Counted from the first letter of the stretch, positions 7,749-17,105 are shown. The stretch: 46,126 bases of DNA from Paludibacter sp. (GCA_030653695.1 JAURYY010000279.1:1-46126); one strand, 5' to 3'. Made by a program: numbers and translations. Notes: a model not told the origin generated them from the letters alone.

Positions 7749-10067
7749 ATGAAAATATTCGTGTCTTCTCCAAAATTTCTTTTTTGTTTTATGGCATGTT
7801 TGGCATTGATATTACAAGTAAAGGCTGCTGACAGATTCAATATTATTCCTTTTCCTCAAATATTAATTCCCCAGAATGGAAATTTTAAATTTGACAAAAA
7901 AACAGTTTTGTCAGTTTCTGACAACGATACAGTGGTGAAAAAACTTGCCGGACAGTTTGCTGCGCAACTCAAATTAGTTTCGGGAATAAATTTACAATCG
8001 CGCATAGCAAATAGTAAAACGCGCATCGAATTTATTAAAACTGATTCGGCTTTTACAAATAAAGAGGCATATCGTTTGATGGTTTCGCCTCGTTTTATTC
8101 GTATTGAAGCAGCTACTCCAAACGGTTTTTTTTACGCGCTGCAAACCATTTATCAATTACTTCCTGCCGACATTTACGGTAAAACCCGTTCTAAAATAAA
8201 AAAATGGGAAATTCCGGGTGTTAGAATTGAAGATGCTCCCCGCTTTTTATATCGCGGATTACATTTAGATGTTGCTCGTCATTTTTTTTCTGTCGAATTT
8301 ATTAAAAAATATATCGATGCTATGGCAATTCATAAATTGAATCGTTTTCACTGGCATCTGACCGAAGACCAGGGCTGGCGCATCGAAATAAAAAAATATC
8401 CCGAACTTACCCGTGTAGGTTCGAAACGTATCGAAACGCTTGTGGGTAATTATTACGAAAACATGCCGCAACGATATGATAGTGAGGCTTATGGTGGTTT
8501 TTATACACAGCAGGAAGCTCGCGAAATTGTGGCTTATGCTGCCGAACGTTTTATTACTGTGATTCCCGAAATTGAAATGCCCGGACATGCCATGGCGGCT
8601 ATTGCTTCATACCCTTATTTGTCGTGTACGCGTCAAAAAATTAAAGTGGCTACCTTATGGGGAATTTTCGATGATGTTTTTTGTCCACGTGATTCTACTT
8701 TCGATTTTCTCGAAAATGTACTGACCGAAGTTATGGATATTTTTCCATCCGAATACATTCATATTGGCGGCGATGAATGTCCGAAAACCCGATGGAAAAC
8801 CTGTCCCGATTGTCAGGCCAAAATAAAAGAACTTGGTTTGAAAAACGAATATGAACTGCAAAGTTATTTTATACAGCGTATCGAAAAGTTTGTGAATTCG
8901 AAAGGAAGAAAAATTATCGGCTGGGACGAAATTCTTGAAGGGGGACTGGCACCCAATGCAACGGTTATGTCGTGGAGAGGAACTGAGGGTGGAATTGCTG
9001 CTGCCAAAAGCGGGCACGAGGTCATCATGACACCCATGTCGCATTGTTATTTCGATTTTTACCAGGCTGATCCTGCCACTGAACCTACGGCAATCGGAGG
9101 ATTTATACCTTTGCAAAAAGTGTATCTTTACGAACCCGTGCCGGCTGAACTTAATGCAAAAGAAGCTCGATTTGTACTTGGTGCACAGGCAAATGTGTGG
9201 ACAGAATACATGCCTACCTCAGCTCATGTTGAGTACATGGCATTTCCGCGTGTGTCGGCAATGGCTGAAGTGCTATGGACCAATCCGATGCAAAAAAGCT
9301 GGGACAGGTTCCGCGAAAATATGCCCAAAGAATTCGACCGGCTGAAAGTGCTTGAAATTAATGCAGCCAAAGCATTTTATGATCTTCGGTACGAAACAAG
9401 TATTCCCGAAACCGGAAAACTCGGAGTTAAACTTTTTTCGGATGATCCTAAAGTTGAAATTCATTATACTACCGATGGAAGTATTCCTACCATTAATGCG
9501 CCATTATATTCCGACCCTTTTGAGTTGACAGCATCCACAAAAGTTAAAGCTCAGAATTTCAACAATGGAAAAGCAACAGGAAAAGAATTGGATATTGATT
9601 TGGTAGTGAGTAAAATAACCGGAATTCATTACAAACAGATTACTAAAAACAAAAGTATAAATGAATCCAGACTGACTGATGGAATTACCGGAAACAAACG
9701 TACGAATACGCTTTGGGTTGGATTTACAGGTAACAATGACACTGAAATCGTTTTTGATTTACTAACCGAGCAGTGGATTCAACGATTCTCAGCCGGTTTT
9801 CTGAATGCTCCTGCACTTTGCGTAGTAATTACTCCCGAAATAACTATTTTTACTTCTGTAAACGGAATTGATTATAACCCGGTTGCAAGTGATAAATACG
9901 AGCCATCGACCAAAGGAATTTGGAGCATTTCGCGTCCCGAATTGATTTTCCCAATTACTAAAGCCCGATTCGTGAAAGTATTGATGAAAAATCCCGGATT
10001 GTGTATTAATGTAAAAAATCAACAGGTAAATAGTACGGTTTATATCGACGAAATAGGAATTTGGTAA
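7749..10067 (+). CDS. Secreted beta-N-acetylhexosaminidase, GH20
   Basis: This exo-glycosidase releases terminal GlcNAc/GalNAc from glycans or chitooligosaccharides. Starting at 7749 gives 772 aa and a clean signal peptide ending near LQVKAAD; the ORF-track start overlaps the promoter. A GH20b N-terminal domain covers about 25-150. The GH20 barrel covers about 160-510, with LHLDVARHFF, FHWHLTEDQGWR and the catalytic Asp-Glu pair in HIGGDECP. A chitobiase-type C-terminal domain (IHYTTDGSIPT, about 555-615) and a final beta-rich region resembling F5/8-type carbohydrate-binding domains follow. The protein is probably periplasmic or surface-exposed. It is monocistronic, with 840 bp before the next gene. 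Confidence 0.93.
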   Translation: MKIFVSSPKFLFCFMACLALILQVKAADRFNIIPFPQILIPQNGNFKFDKKTVLSVSDNDTVVKKLAGQFAAQLKLVSGINLQSRIANSKTRIEFIKTDSAFTNKEAYRLMVSPRFIRIEAATPNGFFYALQTIYQLLPADIYGKTRSKIKKWEIPGVRIEDAPRFLYRGLHLDVARHFFSVEFIKKYIDAMAIHKLNRFHWHLTEDQGWRIEIKKYPELTRVGSKRIETLVGNYYENMPQRYDSEAYGGFYTQQEAREIVAYAAERFITVIPEIEMPGHAMAAIASYPYLSCTRQKIKVATLWGIFDDVFCPRDSTFDFLENVLTEVMDIFPSEYIHIGGDECPKTRWKTCPDCQAKIKELGLKNEYELQSYFIQRIEKFVNSKGRKIIGWDEILEGGLAPNATVMSWRGTEGGIAAAKSGHEVIMTPMSHCYFDFYQADPATEPTAIGGFIPLQKVYLYEPVPAELNAKEARFVLGAQANVWTEYMPTSAHVEYMAFPRVSAMAEVLWTNPMQKSWDRFRENMPKEFDRLKVLEINAAKAFYDLRYETSIPETGKLGVKLFSDDPKVEIHYTTDGSIPTINAPLYSDPFELTASTKVKAQNFNNGKATGKELDIDLVVSKITGIHYKQITKNKSINESRLTDGITGNKRTNTLWVGFTGNNDTEIVFDLLTEQWIQRFSAGFLNAPALCVVITPEITIFTSVNGIDYNPVASDKYEPSTKGIWSISRPELIFPITKARFVKVLMKNPGLCINVKNQQVNSTVYIDEIGIW

Positions 10068-10107
10068 CAGAAATAGAAGACCTGTTTTTGTTTTAGCTCC
10101 TGTATTA

Positions 10108-10134
10108 TCTGCCGCTTTGCAAGCAAGCGGCAGA
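10108..10134. terminator. Strong GC-rich hairpin after the hexosaminidase gene
   Basis: TCTGCCGCTT and AAGCGGCAGA pair perfectly over 10 bp around a 7-nt loop, 40 nt past the stop codon. No U-run follows, so it is either a non-canonical terminator, an mRNA 3'-end stabiliser or a dispersed repeat. Confidence 0.45.
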
Positions 10135-10685
10135 CTCGGGTGATAATCCCTTGAATGGTTAGAAGCGGATTTAGAAATACGAGTGTTCAGAAGATAGATT
10201 TTGGTATAAGATCGCTGTTTTTTTATTCTCTTATTTTTTTTCGATAAAAAAAAACGTCTCAATTATTTTTTCTATCCGAACACTAAATTTGTGTTACCCC
10301 CATTTACTGAACAACAATAGCCATAATTAATTCACTTAATTCAATTGTACACAGTTTTTTCGCTGTTTTGTATCCTAATTGACAGATTCTTTTAGATATA
10401 AAAATCAATATTGACATAATGCGAGTCTTAAACAAGAGTATTTTTATTCCATTTTCGTTTGTTGACATGAAGTTACTAATGTACTTTTATTTGTTATTCT
10501 GCTCCCTAATTATTCAATCATTTACCAATTCAATTTATGTAAACTTTGTTTTCATGCCCATAGAATATCGTTTTATTATGGCTGTAAGGTTAAATAAAGT
10601 TAAGTATCTATTTTGGTAAGGTTATTTAAATATCAGATAATTAAATAAATAAACAAATTTAAATGAAGGAAATTCAAATAAATAA

Positions 10686-10708
10686 AGTACTATGTATTGC
10701 AAGGTACT
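10686..10708. promoter_or_regulatory. Candidate PadR operator (23-bp dyad)
   Basis: The ends AGTAC and GTACT are inverted around a partly symmetric centre, and GTACTATG is also directly repeated at 10687-10694 and 10704-10711. The -33 TTG of the adjacent promoter lies in the middle of the dyad, so a bound dimer would occlude the polymerase. PadR regulators are commonly autorepressors, which makes this the likely site. Confidence 0.5.
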
Positions 10709-10727
10709 ATGATCAATTATATATTTG
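10697..10727 (+). promoter_or_regulatory. Promoter of padR-pspC
   Basis: TTG (10697-10699), 20 nt, then TATATTTG (10720-10727) match the Bacteroidetes consensus. Transcription from about 10734 would produce a leader of about 175 nt containing two perfect palindromes. Confidence 0.6.
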
Positions 10728-10749
10728 CAGAGAAAAACAAAAGAAACGA

Positions 10750-10767
10750 TCCCGATAGCTATCGGGA
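10750..10767. repeat. Dispersed palindrome TCCCGATAGCTATCGGGA
   Basis: A perfect 18-bp palindrome identical to copies at 17088, 19004 and 36798. Here it falls in the predicted 5' leader of padR, about 16 nt after the likely transcription start. Confidence 0.8.
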
Positions 10768-10809
10768 AAGTTACGAGTTACAAGGAAATAAGTAGACGGC
10801 AGCAAGCAA

Positions 10810-10823
10810 GGGGGCATGCCCCC
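10810..10823. repeat. 14-bp palindrome GGGGGCATGCCCCC
   Basis: A perfect palindrome in the padR leader, 85 bp before the start codon. It is the most GC-rich stretch in an otherwise AT-rich leader. No other copy was seen in the window. Confidence 0.6.
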
Positions 10824-10907
10824 AGGTACTCCTGAAGTAGTAAACGAGCAAACGGAAGAATTTATGAATGCCTCCTTTAACCTTCAAACTTTTCAAACTA
10901 TAAATAA

Positions 10908-11231
10908 ATGAACGCAGACAATATTAAATCGCAAATGCGCAAAGGTTACTTAGAATATTGCATACTGCTTATTCTGAGAAAAAAACCGGCGTATGCTTCC
11001 GATATAATTTCGGAACTGAAAGATGCCAAATTGATTGTGGTGGAAGGAACATTATATCCTTTGTTAACACGATTGAAAAATGGCGAATTGCTCGATTATC
11101 GCTGGGAGGAGTCGTTGCAGGGACCACCGCGTAAATACTACGAAATGACTCAACTTGGTCATGATTTTTTGGAAGAACTCGAAACTGCCTGGTACGAAAT
11201 AAATCAGGTAGTGAATAAAATTAAGGAGTGA
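10908..11231 (+). CDS. PadR-family transcriptional regulator
   Basis: This 107-aa DNA-binding protein has a single PadR winged helix (GYLEYCILLILRKKPAYASDI, then VVEGTLYPLLTRLKNGELL) and a short C-terminal helix. The length fits the small PadR subfamily. It lies 89 bp before the PspC/DUF2807 gene in the same direction, a pairing common in Bacteroidota, where the regulator is thought to control the membrane-stress-like partner. A dyad over the -33 element suggests autoregulation. The effector is unknown. Confidence 0.9.
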   Translation: MNADNIKSQMRKGYLEYCILLILRKKPAYASDIISELKDAKLIVVEGTLYPLLTRLKNGELLDYRWEESLQGPPRKYYEMTQLGHDFLEELETAWYEINQVVNKIKE

Positions 11232-11320
11232 ATATAATGAATAATTAGTAAAAAAATCTTATTGGAACAATTGCTAAACAAACAGAGAAACAAACAGAAA
11301 CAATTTTAATATTATATAAA

Positions 11321-12994
11321 ATGAAAAAGACATTAACCGCAAATTTAAACAACATCGTTTTTCACATCGATGATGATGCATTTGATAAGTTGCAAAATTA
11401 TCTTGCTGATGTTGAGCGACATTTGTCGGAAGATGAAAAACGAGAAGTAATGAACGACATTGAGGCGCGTATTGCCGAACTTTTCACTGAACGTCTCCAG
11501 AAAAATAAAAATGTTGTCAATATTGAAGATGTTGAAGTAATTATCAGCGTGCTTGGAAAACCCAGTCAGTTTGCCGGAAATGAAGATGAGGATGAAAAAA
11601 CCGAATCGCCAAAATCGGATAAAAAGAAAACACGTCATTTTTACCGTGATCCCGAAAATGCAATTCTCGGTGGAGTAGCTTCGGGCATTTCAGCTTATTT
11701 CGGGTGGGATGTTACTTGGGTGCGTATCGCATTGGTGGTGCTTACCCTGATTAGTGTCGGAAATATGGTGCTTATTTATTTATTGGTCTGGATTATTGCA
11801 CCCAGAGCTACTACTGCTTCGCAACGCTTAGAAATGCAAGGTGAAGATGTTACAGTTGAAAGTATTAAAGAAGAAATTAAAAATGTAAAGAATTTCGTTG
11901 AGAGTGAGAAATTTAAACAAAATGCTTCCAATTTTGGAGAAAAGTTTGTGGATCTTACACGGGGATTTTTCAAGATTATTTTCGGATTTCTCGGTGCTAT
12001 ATTTGGATTTATAGGGATGATAATTGTTGGCGTGTTAATTCTTGCGCTATTAGTACTCATTTTTAATCCGGGTGTGATCAATGGCTTTTCACCCGAAATA
12101 ATGGCAAACTGGGCTTTCCTAACTCCCGAAAAAGGTGTTATGTTGATTATTTCTTTGCTTTTAGTCATTGGTTGTCCTATTTTTATGCTCATTTACTGGA
12201 TTATCCAATTGGTTTCGGGACGTCGGGATATTTCGCATACTACCTCGATAGTTGCGCTTATACTTTGGATGGCCGGACTGTTTATGTTCTACAGCGTTGG
12301 TGCTAAAACCATTATCAATTGGCGCAATTCTGACTATCCTTTTTCAATCCGATTTCACGACCCCGATTCACCTAAGGTAGATGAAAACAGAATTTGTGGC
12401 AATTTTTCTGAAATAGAAATTTCGGGCAATATTGAACTTACTTTAATACAAGACTCTGTACAACAAATTGTTGTGAATGCGCCACAGGATGTATTGTCGG
12501 GAGTAATTACCAAAGTTGAAAATGGAAAGTTAAAAATTTATTCCGAAAATTTATTTTTCGATAATGCTATTAAAGTTACGGTTCACAAAGATTCGGTATT
12601 TAGCTTTGAAGCCAACGGAGCATCGAAAATTATTGCTGATACACCTTTTTATGCATCGAAACTTAATTTGAAATTAAGTGGTGCAAGTCAGGCCAAAATG
12701 GATGTGGTCATAAAAAATGCTACCGATATTGATATTAATGGTGCTTCTCATGCCGAAATCAGAGGAACCACAGTTTCAGGTAAATATAATTTGTCGGGTG
12801 CCAGCAAGTTAAATGCGGATGAGTTGAGGGCTGCGAAAGTGAAAGTTGAAGCATCGGGAGCAAGTAAAGCCAATGTGTATGCTTTCGAAAGTGTGGATGC
12901 TAATGCAAGCGGTGCCAGTTCCATTAATTGCGTTGGTAGCCCAAAAAATGTGGATAAATCGGATAGTGGAGCATCGCGTGTGAATATAAGATAA
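11321..12994 (+). CDS. PspC domain and DUF2807 membrane protein
   Basis: This is a 557-aa inner-membrane protein. Residues about 1-90 form a charged cytosolic helical region. A PspC domain follows at about 105-165 (RDPENAILGGVASGISAYFGWD and a transmembrane helix). Further membrane helices lie near 215-250, 270-295 and 305-325. From about 355 to the end is a DUF2807 (head GIN) domain with repeated SGAS turns, the pattern of a right-handed beta-helix. PspC proteins respond to envelope stress in other bacteria; DUF2807 is thought to act outside the cytoplasm, but its ligand is unknown. Co-directional with padR and ended by a clear terminator. Confidence 0.88.
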   Translation: MKKTLTANLNNIVFHIDDDAFDKLQNYLADVERHLSEDEKREVMNDIEARIAELFTERLQKNKNVVNIEDVEVIISVLGKPSQFAGNEDEDEKTESPKSDKKKTRHFYRDPENAILGGVASGISAYFGWDVTWVRIALVVLTLISVGNMVLIYLLVWIIAPRATTASQRLEMQGEDVTVESIKEEIKNVKNFVESEKFKQNASNFGEKFVDLTRGFFKIIFGFLGAIFGFIGMIIVGVLILALLVLIFNPGVINGFSPEIMANWAFLTPEKGVMLIISLLLVIGCPIFMLIYWIIQLVSGRRDISHTTSIVALILWMAGLFMFYSVGAKTIINWRNSDYPFSIRFHDPDSPKVDENRICGNFSEIEISGNIELTLIQDSVQQIVVNAPQDVLSGVITKVENGKLKIYSENLFFDNAIKVTVHKDSVFSFEANGASKIIADTPFYASKLNLKLSGASQAKMDVVIKNATDIDINGASHAEIRGTTVSGKYNLSGASKLNADELRAAKVKVEASGASKANVYAFESVDANASGASSINCVGSPKNVDKSDSGASRVNIR

Positions 12995-13017
12995 TTGTCC
13001 ATTTTAAATAAATAGTG

Positions 13018-13051
13018 AAACCCGCTTTGCTATACACAAAGTGGGTTTTTC
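13018..13051 (+). terminator. Rho-independent terminator of padR-pspC
   Basis: AAACCCGCTTTG pairs with CAAAGTGGGTTT (one G-T wobble) around a 7-nt loop and runs into TTTTTC. It starts 23 nt after the stop codon. Confidence 0.85.
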
Positions 13052-13227
13052 TTATTCCCCTTTAGTATCTTATCTTTCAAATTCGTGTATTTTTTGGCAC
13101 AATATTCAAATATCTATCAAAATATCAGTCATTTAAAGTGCAATAAAAATCCAAGAAATATCAGTCTTTATTTGTGTGAATTTGCGTAATTTGCGTTCTG
13201 CATCTTTGGTTCTGGCTTGTCCAGATT

Positions 13228-13239
13228 AGGGGTTAGGGG
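13228..13239. repeat. GGGG-TTA-GGGG remnant next to the gcvP stop
   Basis: AGGGGTTAGGGG matches the tail arrangement (G-run, TTA, G-run) of the palindromic elements in hutU and mutS2, but the complementary left arm is missing. It ends 6 nt from the gcvP stop codon. Confidence 0.4.
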
Positions 13240-13245
13240 TTTTCA

Positions 13246-16095
13246 TTACTCCCAATCACTTGTTGGTTTGCAAGTACACATCAAATTCCTGTCGCCAAAC
13301 GCATTATCCACTCGCGCTACATTTACCCAGAATTTATTTTCGGCTACCCAACTTGTAGGATAAGCAGCTTTTGTTCGGGTGTACGGATGATTCCATTCAT
13401 CGGAAACAATTGTATATTCGGGGTGTGGCGCGTTTAGCAGTACATTATCAGTTTTGTCGGATGTTCCGTTTTCTACTTCTTTAATTTCGGTATAAATCTG
13501 CAACATGGCTTCCGCAAAACGGTCGAGTTCTGCCAGCGATTCACTTTCGGTGGGTTCTATCATCAATGTACCCGGCACCGGAAACGATAAAGTAGGAGCG
13601 TGGAAACCATAATCAATCAGCCGTTTGGCAATATCAGTTTCGGTAATTCCTGCAGTTGCTTTAAAGTTTCGACATTCTAAAATCAGTTCGTGGCCTACAC
13701 GTCCGTTTTCGCCTTTGTAAAGTACTCCGTAACTATCCATCAGGCGTGCTGCTAAATAATTAGCATTGAGTATGGCATATTTTGTTGAAGCGGTAAGTCC
13801 TTCTTCGCCCAACATGCGAATATATCCGTACGTAATGGGTAAAACGCCGGCACTACCGTAAGGAGCAGATGAAACCGTATTCAACCCATTTTCTTTACTT
13901 GGTAAAAATGGGATTAAATGTGCTGCCACACAAATAGGCCCCACTCCCGGACCTCCGCCACCATGAGGAATGGCGAAAGTTTTATGCAAATTAAGATGAC
14001 ACACATCGGCTCCGATTTTTCCCGGATTTGTTAAACCAACCTGTGCATTCATATTGGCGCCATCTAAGTAAACCTGTCCGCCATTTCGATGAATTATATC
14101 GCACATTTCTTTTATTTGTGTTTCAAAAATTCCGTGTGTCGAAGGGTATGTAATCATACAGCCCAACAAATTATTTGTGTTTGATTCTGCTTTTTCCTTC
14201 CAATCGGTCAAGTCGGTATTTCCCCCTTCATCGCATTTCACTACCACAATATTTAGTCCCGCTTGTGCTGCCGAAGCCGGATTTGTGCCATGAGCCGAAG
14301 ATGGGATTAACACAATATTGCGTTCGGTTTGTCCGAGCGAATTAAAATATTCTTTTATACACATTAACCCTGCAAATTCGCCGGCAGCTCCCGAGTTGGG
14401 TTGAAGACTACATGCATCAAAGCCTGTTATTTCTGATAAATAATTTTCCAAATCAGCAATCAATTGGTTGTAACCTTCTGTTTGATTGTTGGGAGCAAGC
14501 GGATGAATGCTGTTAAATTCGGGACGACTTAGCGGAAGCATTTCCGCTGCTGCATTCAGTTTCATGGTGCACGAGCCGAGCGAAATCATCGAATGTGTAA
14601 GTGAAATATCGCGGCGTTCAAGTCTTTTGATATAGCGCATCATTTCTGTTTCGCTGTGGTAACGGCTGAAGACTTCGTAAGTCAGGTAATCGGTTTTTCG
14701 TTCAAAACTTTCATGAAACGATTGTAGTCCTTCAATATCGAGTTCTTCGGCAAAAACAGCGTTATTTATTGCTGCCGTGGCAAAGATTTCAATCAGGGTA
14801 TTTACATCATCAATATCGGTTGTTTCGTCGAAACTGATGCTTATTTCACCTGTTTCGAAATAATGGAAATTGACTTGGTATTCTAATGCAATTTTTTTGA
14901 AATCTTCCACCGAAACTTCTTCGGGTAAACTAATTTTCAATGTATCGAAAAAGTTTTCGTTTTCCTGTGTAAATCCGTAAACCGGAAGTATTTCGTTTAT
15001 ATAGGTAGCAATGGAATGAATGCGTTGCGCTATTTTTTTTATTCCTTCTGTTCCGTGATAAACGGTGTACATGCCTGCCATCGAAGCTAATAGTGCCTGA
15101 GCCGTACAAATATTTGAAGTTGCTTTTTCGCGTTTAATGTGTTGCTCACGTGTTTGAAGCGCCATACGAAGCGCAGGTTTTCCGTTTGCATCTTTGCTGA
15201 TGCCGATAATGCGCCCCGGAACATCGCGTTTAAACTCATCGCGGGTTGCAAAATAAGCAGCCGATGGACCACCAAAGTTCATAGGAATTCCCCAGCGTTG
15301 TGTTGAGCCAAAGGCTATGTCGGCACCCCAGTCGCCCGGAGGGGTGAGCAGTGCAAGGCTGAGAATGTCGGCTGCAACAGCCACTTTGCAGTGGGCAGCA
15401 TGGGCGGCGTTTACAAAAACGGCATAGTTTTCAATATTTCCGTCCGAATTTGGATACTGAACTATTGCCCCGAAATGGTTGATTGTAAATTTGCATGTAG
15501 CGAAATTTCCTATTTCAAGTGTAATTCCCTGAACGTTGGTGCGGGTTTTTAGTACCGCTAATGTTTGTGGATAAATATTATTATCAACAAAAAGCACATT
15601 TGCTCCCGCTTTTACCTGTTCGCGGCTGCGCAGGTTAAACATCATGGTGGCGGCTTCGGCGGCAGCTGTAGCTTCATCGAGCAGCGAAGCATTGGCAAGC
15701 GGAAGTCCCGTGAAATCGGAAACTGCAGTTTGGAAATTCAACAACGCTTCGAGCCGTCCTTGCGAAATTTCAGCCTGATAAGGAGTATATGAAGTGTACC
15801 ACGAAGGATTTTCGAAAATATTGCGTTGAATAACAGCCGGGGTACAAGTGTCGTACCAGCCTTGTCCGATATACGAAGTGAAAATCTTGTTTTTTGAACC
15901 AATTTCGGCTATATGTTCTGCATACTGACGCTCTGATAGAGCTTCGGGAAGTTCTATCGGGTTTTCGATCCTGATATTGAGTGGAATGGTCTGTTCAATT
16001 AATTCATCGAGCGATTCTACGCCTATGGTTTGAAGCATAAATGCTTCATCTTTTTCCGAAATGCCAATGTGTCTGTCTTTTAACATATCCTTCAT
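13246..16095 (-). CDS. gcvP: Glycine dehydrogenase (decarboxylating), P-protein
   Basis: This PLP enzyme of the glycine cleavage system decarboxylates glycine and passes aminomethyl to the H-protein lipoamide. It is a full-length single-chain form (949 aa from this start), not the split GcvPA/GcvPB type. The N-half begins DRHIGISEKDEAFM and includes SYTPYQAEISQGRLEALLNFQT. The PLP lysine lies in the C-half motif LNLHKTFAIPHGGGGPG. The ORF-track start at 16125 overlaps the -7 element, so I use MKDMLKDRH (16095); M at 16086 is also possible. gcvT and gcvH are not nearby. No glycine riboswitch is seen in the short leader. Together with the hut operon it would feed one-carbon units to folate. Confidence 0.95.
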   Translation of the reverse strand: MKDMLKDRHIGISEKDEAFMLQTIGVESLDELIEQTIPLNIRIENPIELPEALSERQYAEHIAEIGSKNKIFTSYIGQGWYDTCTPAVIQRNIFENPSWYTSYTPYQAEISQGRLEALLNFQTAVSDFTGLPLANASLLDEATAAAEAATMMFNLRSREQVKAGANVLFVDNNIYPQTLAVLKTRTNVQGITLEIGNFATCKFTINHFGAIVQYPNSDGNIENYAVFVNAAHAAHCKVAVAADILSLALLTPPGDWGADIAFGSTQRWGIPMNFGGPSAAYFATRDEFKRDVPGRIIGISKDANGKPALRMALQTREQHIKREKATSNICTAQALLASMAGMYTVYHGTEGIKKIAQRIHSIATYINEILPVYGFTQENENFFDTLKISLPEEVSVEDFKKIALEYQVNFHYFETGEISISFDETTDIDDVNTLIEIFATAAINNAVFAEELDIEGLQSFHESFERKTDYLTYEVFSRYHSETEMMRYIKRLERRDISLTHSMISLGSCTMKLNAAAEMLPLSRPEFNSIHPLAPNNQTEGYNQLIADLENYLSEITGFDACSLQPNSGAAGEFAGLMCIKEYFNSLGQTERNIVLIPSSAHGTNPASAAQAGLNIVVVKCDEGGNTDLTDWKEKAESNTNNLLGCMITYPSTHGIFETQIKEMCDIIHRNGGQVYLDGANMNAQVGLTNPGKIGADVCHLNLHKTFAIPHGGGGPGVGPICVAAHLIPFLPSKENGLNTVSSAPYGSAGVLPITYGYIRMLGEEGLTASTKYAILNANYLAARLMDSYGVLYKGENGRVGHELILECRNFKATAGITETDIAKRLIDYGFHAPTLSFPVPGTLMIEPTESESLAELDRFAEAMLQIYTEIKEVENGTSDKTDNVLLNAPHPEYTIVSDEWNHPYTRTKAAYPTSWVAENKFWVNVARVDNAFGDRNLMCTCKPTSDWE

Positions 16096-16124
16096 GAAGT
16101 GGAAAATTATATGATTTAAGAACA

Positions 16125-16153
16125 CAAAAGTAGCTTTTTCATTTCAAATACAA
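16125..16153 (-). promoter_or_regulatory. Promoter of gcvP
   Basis: On the minus strand TTG (16153-16151), 18 nt, then TACTTTTG (16132-16125) match the Bacteroidetes consensus. The start point would be near 16119, about 25 nt before the chosen start codon. Confidence 0.6.
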
Positions 16154-16392
16154 GCAGTTTCTCAGCTAAAAGATTACAATTGTACGTGACAATGGCACTA
16201 AGGTTTCAACATGAAATTTTTTTAAAAATATTATTGCAAAATGAAATAATTTGTATTGATTTAGAAATAATTTTTGTTTTCCGAAAAATAAACACAAGAA
16301 AACAAAAAAATATTTTTCAGATATAAAACCTTTTAAACAAAAAAATTGTTTGTCTTGTCAATCGACAAACCCTCAAACTCTTCAAATTAAAT

Positions 16393-17025
16393 ATGCTACG
16401 CGATATTCGAAAACAATATAATTTTGGAACATTAAATGAAAATGATGTTTTGCAAAATCCTTTCGAGCAGTTTAAGATATGGCTACACGAAGCCATCTTA
16501 AAAGAACAACCTGAACCAACGGTCATGGTACTTTCAACTGTTGACGAACATTTACAGCCACACTCGCGGGTTGTTTTGCTAAAAGAATTAACTGATGAGG
16601 GTTTTATTTTTTATACGAATTACGAAGGAAATAAAGTAAATCAAATGGCGAGAAATAACCATGTTTCACTATTGTTTTTTTGGCAAACGGTCGAACGACA
16701 AGTCAGAATTACCGGAGTGGCTGAAAAAAGCGATGAAAAAGCAGCTGAAGAATATTTTAAATCACGTCCGATAGAGAGTCAATTGGGAGCATGGGCTTCA
16801 CCACAAAGCAGGATAATTGAAAACCATGAAGTGTTAGAACAACGTTTTGAAGAATTTAAAAATAAATTCGGTAACAACATTCCCAAGCCACCGCATTGGG
16901 GAGGTTATTTGGTTCGTCCTCTGACTTTTGAATTTTGGCAGGGAAGACCGAATCGCTTGCACGATAGATTGTATTTTTCAAAAGACGAAAATGAAACATG
17001 GAAAATAGATAGATTGGCGCCTTAA
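16393..17025 (+). CDS. pdxH: Pyridoxamine/pyridoxine 5'-phosphate oxidase
   Basis: This 210-aa FMN enzyme oxidises PNP or PMP to pyridoxal 5'-phosphate. It shows the family run from an N-terminal helix (LRDIRKQYNFGTLNE) through PHSRVVLLKELTDEGFIFYTNYEGNK and SRPIESQLGAWASPQS to the C-terminal substrate and FMN segment EFWQGRPNRLHDR and IDRLAP. The length is typical. It lies divergent to gcvP, a PLP-dependent enzyme, though no shared regulation is evident. A GTTTGTC/GACAAAC hairpin (16348-16370) lies just upstream of the start. Confidence 0.95.
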   Translation: MLRDIRKQYNFGTLNENDVLQNPFEQFKIWLHEAILKEQPEPTVMVLSTVDEHLQPHSRVVLLKELTDEGFIFYTNYEGNKVNQMARNNHVSLLFFWQTVERQVRITGVAEKSDEKAAEEYFKSRPIESQLGAWASPQSRIIENHEVLEQRFEEFKNKFGNNIPKPPHWGGYLVRPLTFEFWQGRPNRLHDRLYFSKDENETWKIDRLAP

Positions 17026-17087
17026 GCAATTATGTTTTAGTAAGAATGTTAAATAATAGATTATAAGTGTATTGTAAATAATAAATG

Positions 17088-17105
17088 TCCCGATAGCTAT
17101 CGGGA
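17088..17105. repeat. Dispersed palindrome TCCCGATAGCTATCGGGA
   Basis: A perfect 18-bp palindrome, ending 14 nt before the -7 element of the helicase gene. It therefore covers the place where a -33 box would lie, and none is found there. Confidence 0.8.

Larger units (their letters stand above)
10068..10907. other. 840-bp gap with hairpins and the padR promoter; no convincing gene
   Basis: No supported coding sequence is visible. The 66-codon ORF at 10419-10619 has only AT-driven hydrophobic composition. The region holds a 10-bp stem hairpin at 10108-10134, a promoter and dyad for padR at 10686-10727, a TCCCGATAGCTATCGGGA palindrome at 10750 and a GGGGGCATGCCCCC palindrome at 10810. Confidence 0.6.

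Noticed and set aside
10419-10619. 66-codon plus-strand ORF after the hexosaminidase gene
   Set aside because: Its phenylalanine- and leucine-rich content is what AT-rich DNA gives by chance; there is no family resemblance, promoter or clear ribosome site.
16348-16370. GTTTGTC/GACAAAC hairpin before pdxH considered as a riboswitch or terminator
   Set aside because: The stem is only 7 bp with no U-run or conserved RNA motif; noted in the pdxH entry only.
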